Of a stretch of DNA of 33,478 bases, positions 23,390 to 33,191 are shown in pieces (position 1 is the stretch's first letter; each line of letters begins with the position of its first letter). The stretch comes from Roseovarius pacificus (GTDB taxonomy: Bacteria > Pseudomonadota > Alphaproteobacteria > Rhodobacterales > Rhodobacteraceae): the NCBI RefSeq assembly GCF_900142665.1, contig NZ_FRBR01000025.1, positions 1 to 33,478 on the forward strand, written 5' to 3'. The translations under genes were made by a program, and so were the position numbers. The notes beneath the pieces were generated by a model, which was not told where the DNA came from, did no database searches, and saw nothing but the letters and a program-made list of their open reading frames with translations.

Positions 23390-25096
23390 ATGCTGCAAAA
23401 AACAACCCTCAAGGCGCGGACCGGCGGACAGGTCCTTGTGGATCAGCTTTTGATCCACGGCGCCGACACCGCCTATTGCGTGCCCGGCGAAAGCTACCTT
23501 GAGGTGCTGGACGCGCTGCATGACGTGCAGGACCGTTTCAACCTGATCAACGCGCGGCACGAAGCCGGGGCCGCGAATATGGCCGAGACCTATGGCAAGC
23601 TCACCGGCAAGCCCGGCATCTGCATGGTCACCCGCGGCCCCGGCGCCTGCCACGCGGCCATCGGGGTGCATATCGCGCAGCAAGACAGCACGCCGATGAT
23701 CCTGCTCGTTGGCCAGATCGCCCGCGACACCACCGACCGCGAAGCCTTTCAGGAAGTCGACTACCGCGCCATGTTCGGCCCCATCGCCAAATGGGCCACC
23801 CAGATCGACGACCCGGCGCGGGTGCCGGAATATATGGCCCGCGCCTTCCGCGTGGCGACCTCGGGCCGCCCCGGCCCGGTGGTGATCTCCCTGCCCGAAG
23901 ACATGCTGACCGAGGTGGCTTCCGTGGCCGATGCGCGGCCCTATACGGCCACCCATGCGGGGCTATCGCCCGATAGCCTCGATATGCTCAAGACCGAGAT
24001 CGCGCAGGCCGAACGGCCCCTGCTGCTGCTCGGCGGCTCCGGCTGGTCGGATGAGAGTGCGGCGGCCATCACCCGCTTTGCCGAGGCCAACAAGATCCCC
24101 GTCACCACCTCTTTCCGGCGGCAGGACATCGTGAACAACCTCTCGCCGGTCTATGCAGGCGATTTCGGCACCTCCACCGCGCCCAGCCTCTATGCGCATC
24201 AACGCGAAGCGGATTTGCTCGTGGTGATCGGCGCGCGTTTGGGCGAGATGACGACCAAGACCTACACCACCATGCAATCGCCCAACCCCGAGACCCGGCT
24301 GGTGCATCTCTACCCCGAGGCGGATGAAATCGGCCGTGTCTATTCGCCGGATTTGGGCATCGCGGCGGCGCCCGTCGCTGTGGCCGCTGCCTTGGACGGC
24401 GTCGATCTGGGCCGGGCAGAGGCATGGGGCGATTGGTGCGACAAGCTGCACGCCGATTACCTCACCGATACCGAAGCACCCAATGGCGGGGAATGGGAAC
24501 TCGACATGGGGGTGGCCCTTGCGCAACTGCGCGATGAGCTGCCCGATGATGTGGTGGTCACGCTCGACGCGGGCAACCACACCGGCTGGGCGCAGCGGTT
24601 CCTGCGCTTTGGCCGTCCGGGCCGGATCGTCGGCTCCACCTGTGGCGCGATGGGCTATTCCGTGCCTGCTGCCGTGGCCGCGTCGATTGCAGACCCTGAA
24701 CGGCTGACGCTCTCCTTCGTCGGCGACGGTGGCTTTATGATGAGCGGCAATGAACTCGCCACCGCCGCGCAGTATGGCGGGCGGCCCATCGTGCTGCTGT
24801 TCAACAACGGCATCTACGGCACCATCCGCATGCATCAGGAACGCGACCACCCGGAGCGTATCTCGGGCACCACCTTGCAGAACCAAGACTTCGTAAAGAT
24901 GGCCGAAGGTCTGGGCGCACATGCCGAACGGGTGACCAAAACCGAGGATTTCGCCGCCGCCTTCGCGCGCGCCCGCGAGAGTGGCCGTCCCGCCCTGATC
25001 GAACTGGTGACCGACCCCGAGCAGATCTCGACCCGCACGACGATCAGCAAGCTGCGCGCCGCGGCTCAGAAAAAAGTCGACGCCGACCAGCGCTGA
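23390..25096 (+). CDS. Thiamine pyrophosphate-dependent enzyme (acetolactate synthase / 2-keto acid decarboxylase family)
   Basis: A 568-residue three-domain TPP enzyme. The catalytic Glu58 is in NARHEAGAANMAETYGKLTG, the middle domain spans about residues 190-340, and the TPP/Mg motif runs from GDGGFMMSGNELATA (445-459) to FNNGIYGTIR (471-480). The RHEAGA motif and overall length fit the IlvB-like decarboxylase/ligase group. Without alignments it cannot be told apart from benzoylformate-decarboxylase-like, oxalyl-CoA-decarboxylase-like or glyoxylate carboligase-like members. It is 31 bases after the permease and 3 bases before an FAD-linked oxidase. Oxidation of a 2-hydroxy acid to a 2-keto acid followed by decarboxylation or ligation is a reasonable reading. 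Confidence 0.88.
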   Translation: MLQKTTLKARTGGQVLVDQLLIHGADTAYCVPGESYLEVLDALHDVQDRFNLINARHEAGAANMAETYGKLTGKPGICMVTRGPGACHAAIGVHIAQQDSTPMILLVGQIARDTTDREAFQEVDYRAMFGPIAKWATQIDDPARVPEYMARAFRVATSGRPGPVVISLPEDMLTEVASVADARPYTATHAGLSPDSLDMLKTEIAQAERPLLLLGGSGWSDESAAAITRFAEANKIPVTTSFRRQDIVNNLSPVYAGDFGTSTAPSLYAHQREADLLVVIGARLGEMTTKTYTTMQSPNPETRLVHLYPEADEIGRVYSPDLGIAAAPVAVAAALDGVDLGRAEAWGDWCDKLHADYLTDTEAPNGGEWELDMGVALAQLRDELPDDVVVTLDAGNHTGWAQRFLRFGRPGRIVGSTCGAMGYSVPAAVAASIADPERLTLSFVGDGGFMMSGNELATAAQYGGRPIVLLFNNGIYGTIRMHQERDHPERISGTTLQNQDFVKMAEGLGAHAERVTKTEDFAAAFARARESGRPALIELVTDPEQISTRTTISKLRAAAQKKVDADQR

Positions 25097-25099
25097 AGG

Positions 25100-26557
25100 A
25101 TGACCCAGATGACGACCCTGACCGCGCCGCGCCGCGCAGATGATACGGACGCGCAAGACCACGCCGCCTTGCTCGATGCGCTGCGCGATGCCATTGGCCC
25201 AGCCCATGTGGTGACTGACGCCAAGGATTTCGACGCGCGGCTGATTGAAGACCGCGGGCTGCGGCGCGGCACGGCGCTGGCGCTGATCCGCCCCGGCTCA
25301 ACCGAAGAGGTCGCCGCCTGCATGCGCCTGTGCCACGCAGCGCAGGTGCCGGTCACACCGCAGGGCGGCAACACCGGCCTTGCAGGCGGCGGCGTGCCCG
25401 ATGGCGGCATTATCCTCACGACCGACCGGCTGAACCGTATCCGCGCGGTCGATCCGACCAATGCCACGATGACGGTCGAGGCGGGTTGCATCCTTGCCAA
25501 TATCCAAGCGGCGGCGGATGAGGTCGACGCGCTCTTCCCGCTCTCGCTCGCCTCTGAAGGGTCTTGCCAGATCGGCGGCAATCTTTCGACCAACGCGGGC
25601 GGCACGGCGGTGCTGCGCTATGGCAATACCCGCGACCTCGTGCTGGGGATCGAAGCGGTGCTGCCCGATGGCCGGGTGCTGAATGACCTGAACGGCCTGC
25701 GGAAAAACAACACCGGCTTTGACCTCAAACACCTGTTCATCGGCGCCGAAGGCACCCTTGGCATCATCACGGCGGCGGTGATCAAACTCTTTCCCAAACC
25801 CACCGCCCGGGCCACCGCGCTGGTGGCCTGCACCGGCCCCGATCCGGCGCTCGCGCTCTATGCGCGGATGCGCGGCCAGACCGCCGACACGCTTTCAACA
25901 TTCGAGTATATCGACCGGCTGGGCCTGCAAATGGTGATCGACCACGCGCCCGGCTGTAGCGATCCGATGGCCGAGGCGCATCCCGCCTATTGCCTGATCG
26001 AACTTACCGGCAATGGCGCGCAGACAGACCTCGACGCCCGGCTGGAAACCGCATTGGAAGCGGCTTTCGAGGCGGAGGAGATCATCGACGCCGTGATCGG
26101 CGCCTCGGAGGCGCAGAAAGACGCGCTTTGGGCGCTGCGAGAGAACCTGTCAGAGGCGCAGAAACCCGAAGGCGCGTCGATCAAACATGACGTTTCGGTC
26201 CCGGTATCGCGCGTGGCAGATTTTATCCGCGAGGCGACCCAAGCCTGTATGGATCACATGCCCGGGCTGCGCCCCTGCCCCTTTGGCCATTTCGGCGACG
26301 GCAACCTGCATTTCAATCTCTCGCGCCCGGTGGATATGGCGGATGCGGCGTTCCTTGCCGAATACGGGGCCTTCAACCGGATCGTGCATGATATCGTGCA
26401 CCAGATGGGCGGCTCTTTCTCGGCGGAACATGGCATCGGCACCTTTAAACGCGCCGAGCTGCGCCGGTATAAAGACCCGGTCGCGCTGGAGTTGATGGCG
26501 CAGATCAAGGCCACCCTCGACCCGGGCCATTTGATGAACCCGGGCAAGGTGCTTTGA
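25100..26557 (+). CDS. FAD-binding oxidoreductase, GlcD/D-2-hydroxyacid dehydrogenase type
   Basis: A 485-residue flavoprotein of the FAD-linked oxidase family (GlcD, D-lactate and D-2-hydroxyglutarate dehydrogenases). The PCMH FAD domain spans roughly 55-235, with VTPQGGNTGLAGGGVPDGGI, ASEGSCQIGGNLSTNAGGTAVLRYGNTRD and the AEGTLGIIT block. The C-terminal substrate domain ends with FGHFGDGNLHFN and SAEHGIGTFKRAELRRYKDP. Substrates are usually D-2-hydroxy acids, with electrons passed to ETF or quinone. Two in-frame ATGs (25100 and 25109) are possible starts. Cotranscription with a TRAP transporter and a TPP enzyme fits uptake and oxidation of a hydroxy acid. It is convergent with the SDR, 4 bases apart. 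Confidence 0.9.
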   Translation: MTQMTTLTAPRRADDTDAQDHAALLDALRDAIGPAHVVTDAKDFDARLIEDRGLRRGTALALIRPGSTEEVAACMRLCHAAQVPVTPQGGNTGLAGGGVPDGGIILTTDRLNRIRAVDPTNATMTVEAGCILANIQAAADEVDALFPLSLASEGSCQIGGNLSTNAGGTAVLRYGNTRDLVLGIEAVLPDGRVLNDLNGLRKNNTGFDLKHLFIGAEGTLGIITAAVIKLFPKPTARATALVACTGPDPALALYARMRGQTADTLSTFEYIDRLGLQMVIDHAPGCSDPMAEAHPAYCLIELTGNGAQTDLDARLETALEAAFEAEEIIDAVIGASEAQKDALWALRENLSEAQKPEGASIKHDVSVPVSRVADFIREATQACMDHMPGLRPCPFGHFGDGNLHFNLSRPVDMADAAFLAEYGAFNRIVHDIVHQMGGSFSAEHGIGTFKRAELRRYKDPVALELMAQIKATLDPGHLMNPGKVL

Positions 26558-26561
26558 CCAC

Positions 26562-27308
26562 TTAACCGCGCCCCGCGAAGGGCATTTTGGTGGCCATCAC
26601 GGTGACGAACATGGCGTTGGAGTCGAGCGACAGCTTCGCCATGTAGGACAGCGTTTCGGCCACATCGTTCACATCCATGCGCGGCTCGGACATGCGGCTG
26701 CCATTTGGTTGCAGAATGCCCTCCTTCATCCGCTCGGTCATCTCGCTGGCCGCATTGCCGATGTCGATCTGCCCGCAGGCGATGTCATGCGCCCGCCCGT
26801 CGAGCGACAGCGCGCGGGTCAACCCGGTGATCGCGTGTTTCGTCGCCGTATAGGGCACCGACAGAGGGCGCGGCACATGGGCGCTGATCGAGCCGTTGTT
26901 GATGATCCGCCCGCCCTTGGGGCTCTGCCGTTTCATCAGGGCAAAAGCCGCGCGGGCGCAGAGGAATGACCCGGTCAGATTGGTCGCGACGATGTCGTTC
27001 CACTCCGCCACGCTGAGCGCGTCTACCTCAACCGCCGAGCCATTGCGCCCAGCATTGTTGAACAGCAGATCCAGCCGCCCAAAGGTCGTCTCCACCCGCT
27101 CGAAAAGCGCGTCGACCTCCGCCTCGACGCCCACATCTGCCGCCACGGCGATATGCCCCTGCCCGTCGAGCGTCGCGCAGGCCGCGTCGATCTTATCCTG
27201 CTGCCGCCCCGTGAGCACGAGGATGAAACCGTCCTTCGCCAAACGCTGCGCACAGGCAAGGCCCACCCCGCTTCCGGCCCCCGTGATTAGAGCAATCTTT
27301 TGATCCAT
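26562..27308 (-). CDS. Short-chain dehydrogenase/reductase (SDR), second
   Basis: A 248-residue classical SDR. It has the cofactor motif TGAGSGVG (residues 9-16), LFNNAG (82-87), Ser140 in NNGSIS, and Tyr153/Lys157 in YTATK. The loop after the active site (GQIDIGNAASEM) is typical. The direction of reaction and the substrate are unknown. Its upstream region carries a third copy of the AT-rich motif seen at 9200 and 13448, so it may be coregulated with the sugar-acid genes. It could interconvert a hydroxyl and a keto group on an intermediate of that route. Confidence 0.85.
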   Translation of the reverse strand: MDQKIALITGAGSGVGLACAQRLAKDGFILVLTGRQQDKIDAACATLDGQGHIAVAADVGVEAEVDALFERVETTFGRLDLLFNNAGRNGSAVEVDALSVAEWNDIVATNLTGSFLCARAAFALMKRQSPKGGRIINNGSISAHVPRPLSVPYTATKHAITGLTRALSLDGRAHDIACGQIDIGNAASEMTERMKEGILQPNGSRMSEPRMDVNDVAETLSYMAKLSLDSNAMFVTVMATKMPFAGRG

Positions 27309-27352
27309 CTTACCATTCCATCCCTGTCATCGCCCTGCGGGCCGTTGTGTGG

Positions 27353-27364
27353 AATCTAATATAT
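27353..27364. promoter_or_regulatory. Third, inverted copy of the ATATATTAGATT motif
   Basis: The 12 bases here are the exact reverse complement of 9205-9216. They lie 45 bases upstream of the SDR start at 27308 and read in the same sense relative to that gene as the copy at 9205 does to the GntR gene. Confidence 0.5.
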
Positions 27365-27450
27365 ATGATCGCGCAAGAATAGGTTTTTTCCGCTATTTTC
27401 TGGTTTGGCGCCTCGTTCAACTTGCCCGCCTCACATTCGCGCGAGCGCAC

Positions 27451-27465
27451 TAGACGACCGGTCTA
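27451..27465. promoter_or_regulatory. TetR-type operator upstream of the TetR gene
   Basis: TAGAC and GTCTA form an inverted repeat with a 5-base centre, and GACCGGTC inside it (27456-27463) is itself palindromic. It ends 21 bases before the TetR start, the usual place for autorepression. TAGAC/GTCTA half-sites are common for TetR regulators of reductase genes. Confidence 0.65.
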
Positions 27466-27486
27466 TTATTCCTTAGATGCCCCGGT

Positions 27487-28098
27487 ATGACAGAGGCAAA
27501 GAAATCAGATCAGACGCGGCAACGCATCTTGGACATAGGGCGCAGCCTCGTGCTGCGGCACGGGTTCTCTGGCGTTGGCCTGTCGCGCATTCTGAGCGAA
27601 AGCGGCGTGCCCAAGGGCTCGTTCTACTATTATTTCGCGTCGAAAGAGGCCTTTGGCACCGCGATGCTGGCAGATTACGTCGAGGCCTATCTCGACCGTG
27701 TCGATGCGCTGATCGCGGCTCCGGGAACGGCGGGCGACAAGCTCGACAGTTTCTGGGATGCATGGCTCAGCCAATCCAGCGCCCCGGGGATCGCCAGCGC
27801 CTGTTTGGTGGTGAAACTCGGATCCGAAGTCGCCGACCTGTCGGAAACGATGCGCGAAACGCTCGATCAGGGTGTCGATGCTTTGGTCGCCCGGATTGCC
27901 CAATTGCTGCGCCAAGGCGCAGAGGATGGGACCGTCCGGGTGCTCGAAAACCCCGAGACCACAGCCCGCATGCTCTATGCGAAATGGCTCGGCGCTGCGG
28001 TGCTGGCCAAACTGGCACGCAGCGATGCGCCCCTGCGCATGGCGCGCGCGGAAACCTCTGCCCAACTCTCCCCCACCGGGGGCCAATTCCCAACCTGA
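27487..28098 (+). CDS. TetR-family transcriptional regulator
   Basis: A 203-residue TetR repressor. The HTH occupies about residues 10-57 (QRILDIGRSLVLRHGFSGVG, ILSESGVPKGSFYYYF, ASKEAFG). The C-terminal ligand domain has a conserved-looking Cys in SACLVVKLGSEVADLS, a layout shared with NemR/AcuR-like regulators that sense reactive electrophiles or enoates. It precedes an MDR-type reductase by 11 bases and almost certainly controls it. The ligand is inferred only by analogy. Confidence 0.9.
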   Translation: MTEAKKSDQTRQRILDIGRSLVLRHGFSGVGLSRILSESGVPKGSFYYYFASKEAFGTAMLADYVEAYLDRVDALIAAPGTAGDKLDSFWDAWLSQSSAPGIASACLVVKLGSEVADLSETMRETLDQGVDALVARIAQLLRQGAEDGTVRVLENPETTARMLYAKWLGAAVLAKLARSDAPLRMARAETSAQLSPTGGQFPT

Positions 28099-28109
28099 AA
28101 GGAAACAGC

Positions 28110-29090
28110 ATGTTCGCTGCCATCCACGACACATTCGGCGAGCCCGCCGAGGTTCTGACCACCCGCGAAACCGACAAGCCCGCGCCCGCCGCAGGCGAAG
28201 CGCTGCTGCGCATGGTGCTCTCGCCCATCCACAACCACGACCTTTGGACCGTGCGCGGCAACTATGGCTACAAGCCCGACCTGCCCGGCGCCATCGGCGG
28301 CTCTGAAGCGCTTGGCATTGTCGAAGCCGTGGGCGAAGGTGTTGATGAGGCGCTGATCGGCAAACGCGTCACCGCCGCTGGCTTCCACGGCGCATGGGCC
28401 GAGTATTTCACCGCCCCTGCCGCGGGCCTGCTGCCCCTGCCCGAGGCGATCTCGGACGAAGCGGGCGCGCAGTTGATCGCCATGCCCTTCAGCGCCCTGT
28501 CCCTGTTGGAAACCCTGAAAGTCGGCGAAGGCGATTGGCTGATCCAAACCGCCGCCAATGGCGCAGTCGGCAAGATCATGGTCGGTCTGGCCAAGGCGCG
28601 CGGTGTCAAATTGCTGAACCTCGTCCGCCGCGAAGGCGCCGCCGAAGAGATGCGCGACACCGGCGCCGAACATGTCCTCTCCACCGAAGATGCGGATTGG
28701 CAGAGCAAAGCGCGTGAGTTGATCGGTAAAGAGGGCGCGGTCTCGGCCATCGATTCCGTCGGTGGCGAGTTGGGCGGCCAACTGGTCGAACTGCTGGGCA
28801 AGGACGGTGAGTTGATCGTCTTCGGCACGGCGACGGGCCAGCCGCTCACCATGTCTTCGGGCGAATTGATCATGAAGCACATCACCGTCAAAGGCTTCTG
28901 GGGCTCGCGCGTGAGCGGCGAGATGGCGGCAGAGACGCGGGGCCGCCTGATTGGCGAATTGGTGCAACTGGCCGCGAAAGGCCAACTGCCCCTCGACACC
29001 GGCGGCATCTACCCGCTGGCCGAGGTGACCGAGGCGATGAAATCCGCGCTGACCACGGGCCGTGGCGGCAAGGTCATGCTGCGCCCGTGA
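28110..29090 (+). CDS. MDR-family NAD(P)H-dependent reductase (quinone/enoyl reductase-like)
   Basis: A 326-residue medium-chain reductase. The N-terminal GroES-like domain has SPIHNHDLWTVRGNYG and the GGSEALGIVEAVGEG block. The nucleotide domain has IQTAANGAVGKIMVGLAKARG and LLNLVRREG. No catalytic or structural zinc ligands are seen. The pattern resembles trans-2-enoyl thioester reductases and quinone oxidoreductases more than alcohol dehydrogenases. The ATG at 28110 has an AAAGGA site; the longer open frame from 27477 runs through the TetR gene in another frame and is not coding. It is likely induced when the TetR protein releases the operator. Confidence 0.87.
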   Translation: MFAAIHDTFGEPAEVLTTRETDKPAPAAGEALLRMVLSPIHNHDLWTVRGNYGYKPDLPGAIGGSEALGIVEAVGEGVDEALIGKRVTAAGFHGAWAEYFTAPAAGLLPLPEAISDEAGAQLIAMPFSALSLLETLKVGEGDWLIQTAANGAVGKIMVGLAKARGVKLLNLVRREGAAEEMRDTGAEHVLSTEDADWQSKARELIGKEGAVSAIDSVGGELGGQLVELLGKDGELIVFGTATGQPLTMSSGELIMKHITVKGFWGSRVSGEMAAETRGRLIGELVQLAAKGQLPLDTGGIYPLAEVTEAMKSALTTGRGGKVMLRP

Positions 29091-29106
29091 TCGGGATTTG
29101 ACGACA

Positions 29107-29136
29107 GCGGCGGCCCTCCCTCCCCGGGGCCGCCGC
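29107..29136 (+). terminator. Hairpin terminator after the MDR reductase gene
   Basis: GCGGCGGCCC (29107-29116) and its perfect reverse complement (29127-29136) form a 10-bp stem with a 10-base loop, 16 bases after the MDR stop codon. No T run follows. The rest of the gap to 29340 holds no supported gene, only a short TGATT-N4-AATCA repeat at 29257-29270. Confidence 0.65.
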
Positions 29137-29340
29137 CCCATGCGCGGAATGCCCAAGTTTCGGACAGCCTCCCGATTTGCTGCCCATTTTTCAGGCAAAC
29201 CCGCCGCGCAGGCGGCTCCGAACCGCCTCGGCGATGACTCTCCCCCATCTCTATGGTGATTAAAAAATCATCAGACTTTACCGGGCGGAGCGTTCCTCAT
29301 TCTCATCGACAGCAGCATAAACAGCCCCCAAGCGACCCCG

Positions 29341-30138
29341 GTGCAGCCGCGCGCTATTGGTGCTGCGATGGTCTCTGCCAAGGCTGCGCGGGGCGGGTCG
29401 ACAATCGGTGAATTGCGCCAGTCGGGCGCGATGAAGCTGCTCTTCCCCCGCCCCGATCCCGCGCTGTTGCAAGCGATCGTCATCAATTCCGCAGGCGGCA
29501 TCACCGGCGGCGATAGTTTTGCCCTGACCGCCCGCGCCGAAGCGCAAGCGGCGCTCAGCCTCACCACGCAGGCCGCCGAACGCGCCTATCGCGCGCAACC
29601 GGGGCAAGTCGCGGCGCTGCGCAACACCCTCACCGTCGACTCCGGCGCGACGCTGCATTGGCTGCCGCAAGAGACCATTCTTTACGACGGATGCGCCCTG
29701 CGGCGGCATCTGACGGTCGATCTGGCGCAAGACGCCTCTCTCCTGCTGGTGGAGCCGCTGGTCTTTGGCCGCGCCGCTATGGGCGAAACCCTGCGTCATG
29801 CCTATTTCCGCGACCGGATCGAGGTCAACCGCGCGGGCCAGCCGCTTTTTCACGACGCGATGACGCTCAGCGGCGATGTCACCGCGCATCTGGCGGCGCC
29901 GCACATCGCGGCCGAGGCCGGTGCCCTTGCCACGCTGATCTATGTGGCCCCCGATGCCGAAGCGCGCCTGCCCCGGCTCCGCGCCCAATTGCCCGACAGC
30001 GCCGGGGCCAGCCTGATCGGCCCTGACCTGCTGGTCGCCCGGATCCTCGCCGCAGATAGTTTCGACCTTCGCCAATCGCTCGTCCCGATTTTGGGCGCGC
30101 TGAGCGGTGACACCCTTCCCCGATCATGGATGACCTGA
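29341..30138 (+). CDS. ureD: Urease accessory protein UreD
   Basis: A 265-residue UreD/UreH chaperone, part of the UreDFG complex that delivers nickel to apo-urease. Family blocks are MKLLFPR, INSAGGITGGD, TTQAAERAYR, WLPQETILYDG, LLLVEPLVFGRAAMGE and RDRIEVNRAG. The GTG at 29341 is the first start-type codon after an in-frame TGA at 29257 and has only a weak ribosome site. The product is slightly short at the N-terminus compared with relatives but keeps all core blocks. It is the first urease gene, cotranscribed with ureA one base after its stop. Confidence 0.92.
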   Translation: MQPRAIGAAMVSAKAARGGSTIGELRQSGAMKLLFPRPDPALLQAIVINSAGGITGGDSFALTARAEAQAALSLTTQAAERAYRAQPGQVAALRNTLTVDSGATLHWLPQETILYDGCALRRHLTVDLAQDASLLLVEPLVFGRAAMGETLRHAYFRDRIEVNRAGQPLFHDAMTLSGDVTAHLAAPHIAAEAGALATLIYVAPDAEARLPRLRAQLPDSAGASLIGPDLLVARILAADSFDLRQSLVPILGALSGDTLPRSWMT

Positions 30139-30139
30139 C

Positions 30140-30442
30140 GTGCAACTGACCCCGCGAGAAAAAGACAAACTGCTGATCTCCATGGCTGCCGAGGTCGCCC
30201 GCAAGCGCCTTGCGCGGGGGGTCAAGCTGAACCACCCGGAGGCCATCGCCCTGATCACCGACACCGTGGTCGAAGGCGCGCGGGATGGCCGCAGCGTGGC
30301 CGATATGATGCAGGCGGGTGCCCATGTCATCACCCGCGACGACTGTATGGAGGGGGTGGCCGAGATGATCCCCGAGGTGCAGGTCGAAGCCACTTTCCCC
30401 GACGGGACCAAATTGGTCACCGTGCACAACCCCATCAGATAG
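30140..30442 (+). CDS. ureA: Urease subunit gamma
   Basis: A 100-residue urease gamma subunit starting at GTG 30140. It reads QLTPREKDKLLISMAAEVARKR, then GVKLNHPEAIALITD, the GAHVITRDDCMEGVAEMIPEVQVEATFPDGTKLVTVHNPI block, and ends in IR. It has the full length of the separate gamma subunit found in most proteobacteria. It packs with UreB and UreC in the trimer of trimers. It is followed by a small membrane-protein gene rather than directly by ureB. Confidence 0.96.
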   Translation: MQLTPREKDKLLISMAAEVARKRLARGVKLNHPEAIALITDTVVEGARDGRSVADMMQAGAHVITRDDCMEGVAEMIPEVQVEATFPDGTKLVTVHNPIR

Positions 30443-30450
30443 GATATCCC

Positions 30451-30648
30451 ATGCCGCGTTTTGCCCCCCTTCTTGCCCTACCGCTTATGTCGCTCGCCAT
30501 GGCGGCCTTCGCCCATAGCGCGCCGCTCCCCCACAGCCACGGCGGAGAGGGTGACGGATCGCTCGCCGTCTACCTGATCGCCGCCGCGGCCTTTGCGCTG
30601 TCGGGGGGGATCCTCGTCCTGCGGCGTCTGAAGACCGCCAAAGCATGA
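30451..30648 (+). CDS. Small His-containing membrane protein inside the urease operon (65 aa)
   Basis: A 65-residue protein with a signal-peptide-like start (PLLALPLMSLAMAAFA), an exported loop with His residues (HSAPLPHSHGGEGDG), one hydrophobic helix (about residues 38-57) and a basic end (LRRLKTAKA). It starts 8 bases after ureA, and its stop overlaps the ureB start (ATGA), so it is translationally coupled to urease. Its function is unknown. The layout matches the 52-aa protein at 1372-1530. A role in metal handling near the membrane is only a guess. Confidence 0.8.
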   Translation: MPRFAPLLALPLMSLAMAAFAHSAPLPHSHGGEGDGSLAVYLIAAAAFALSGGILVLRRLKTAKA

Positions 30649-30949
30649 TCCCGGGAGAGATCATTCCGGCGGAGGGCCTGCTGACCCTCAATGCCGACAG
30701 CACGGCGATCACGCTGATGGTCGCCAATACCGGCGACCGCCCGGTGCAGGTCGGCAGCCACTACCATTTTGCCGAGAGCAACCCGGCGCTTGAGTTCGAC
30801 CGCGCCGCCGCGCGGGGCCTGCGCCTGGACATCGCGGCGGGGACTGCGGTGCGTTTCGAGCCCGGCCAACGGCGCGAGGTCGCGCTCATCCCGATCGGCG
30901 GGGCGCGGCGGGTCTTTGGCTTTAACAGCGCGGTGATGGGAGACCTCTG

Positions 30950-30950
<1 letters not shown>
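30645..30950 (+). CDS. ureB: Urease subunit beta
   Basis: A 101-residue urease beta subunit. It begins MIPGEIIPAEG and contains ANTGDRPVQVGSHYHFAESNPALEFDR, GLRLDIAAGTAVRFEPGQ and the GGARRVFGFN end. The length is normal for the separate beta subunit. Its start overlaps the small upstream gene (ATGA) and its stop overlaps ureC (TGATG). Confidence 0.96.
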
Positions 30951-32674
<1,724 letters not shown>

Positions 32675-32684
32675 AGAGACCGAG

Positions 32685-33191
32685 ATGACCCCAATTCTTT
32701 GCCAAGAGATGCGCCGCGCCGGAGCGTGGTCCGATGCCAGTGATCGGGTCGAGCTGACCTATGACGGGCGTTTTCTGCGCCGCAAGGTGCTGACCACGGC
32801 GGACGGGCTGGCGTTTCTGGTCGATCTTGCACAGACCACCTCGCTCGACCACGGCGATGCTTTCGTGCTGGCCGACGGGCGTCTCATCGAAGTAGTGGCC
32901 GCCGACGAAGCCCTGCTGGAGGTGACCGGCCCCGACCTGCCGCGCATCGCGTGGCATATCGGCAACCGCCATACCCCCTGCCAGATCGACGCCGACCTGC
33001 TGGTGATTCAGCGCGACCATGTGATCGCCAAGATGCTCGGCCAGATCGGCGCCACCACGCGAGAGATCACCGGCCCCTTCCGCCCCGAAGGCGGGGCCTA
33101 TGGCCATGGACGCACCCATGGGCATGACCATGGCCATGTTCACCACGCCGTTCACAATCACGACCACCCGCACGACCATGCGCATGGCTGA
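32685..33191 (+). CDS. ureE: Urease accessory protein UreE (nickel metallochaperone)
   Basis: A 168-residue nickel chaperone. The N-terminal domain has VELTYDGRFLRRKVLTTADG and LVDLAQTTSLDHGDAFVLADGRLIEV. The conserved metal His is in GNRHTPCQID (His96). The tail from residue 141 holds 13 His in 28 residues, a nickel-storage type end. The ATG at 32685 lies in a GAG-rich context; a longer frame from 32625 overlaps ureC and is not needed. It overlaps the start of ureF by 8 bases. Confidence 0.94.
   Translation: MTPILCQEMRRAGAWSDASDRVELTYDGRFLRRKVLTTADGLAFLVDLAQTTSLDHGDAFVLADGRLIEVVAADEALLEVTGPDLPRIAWHIGNRHTPCQIDADLLVIQRDHVIAKMLGQIGATTREITGPFRPEGGAYGHGRTHGHDHGHVHHAVHNHDHPHDHAHG

Noticed and set aside
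27477..28109. N-terminal extension of the MDR reductase frame through the TetR gene
   Set aside because: It reads the TetR gene in another frame and has no domain. The ATG at 28110 has an AAAGGA site and begins the MDR family sequence.
29257..29270. TGATT-N4-AATCA repeat as a urease operator
   Set aside because: The arms are only 5 bases and consist of simple AT sequence. There is no second copy or known match, so it is mentioned only in passing.
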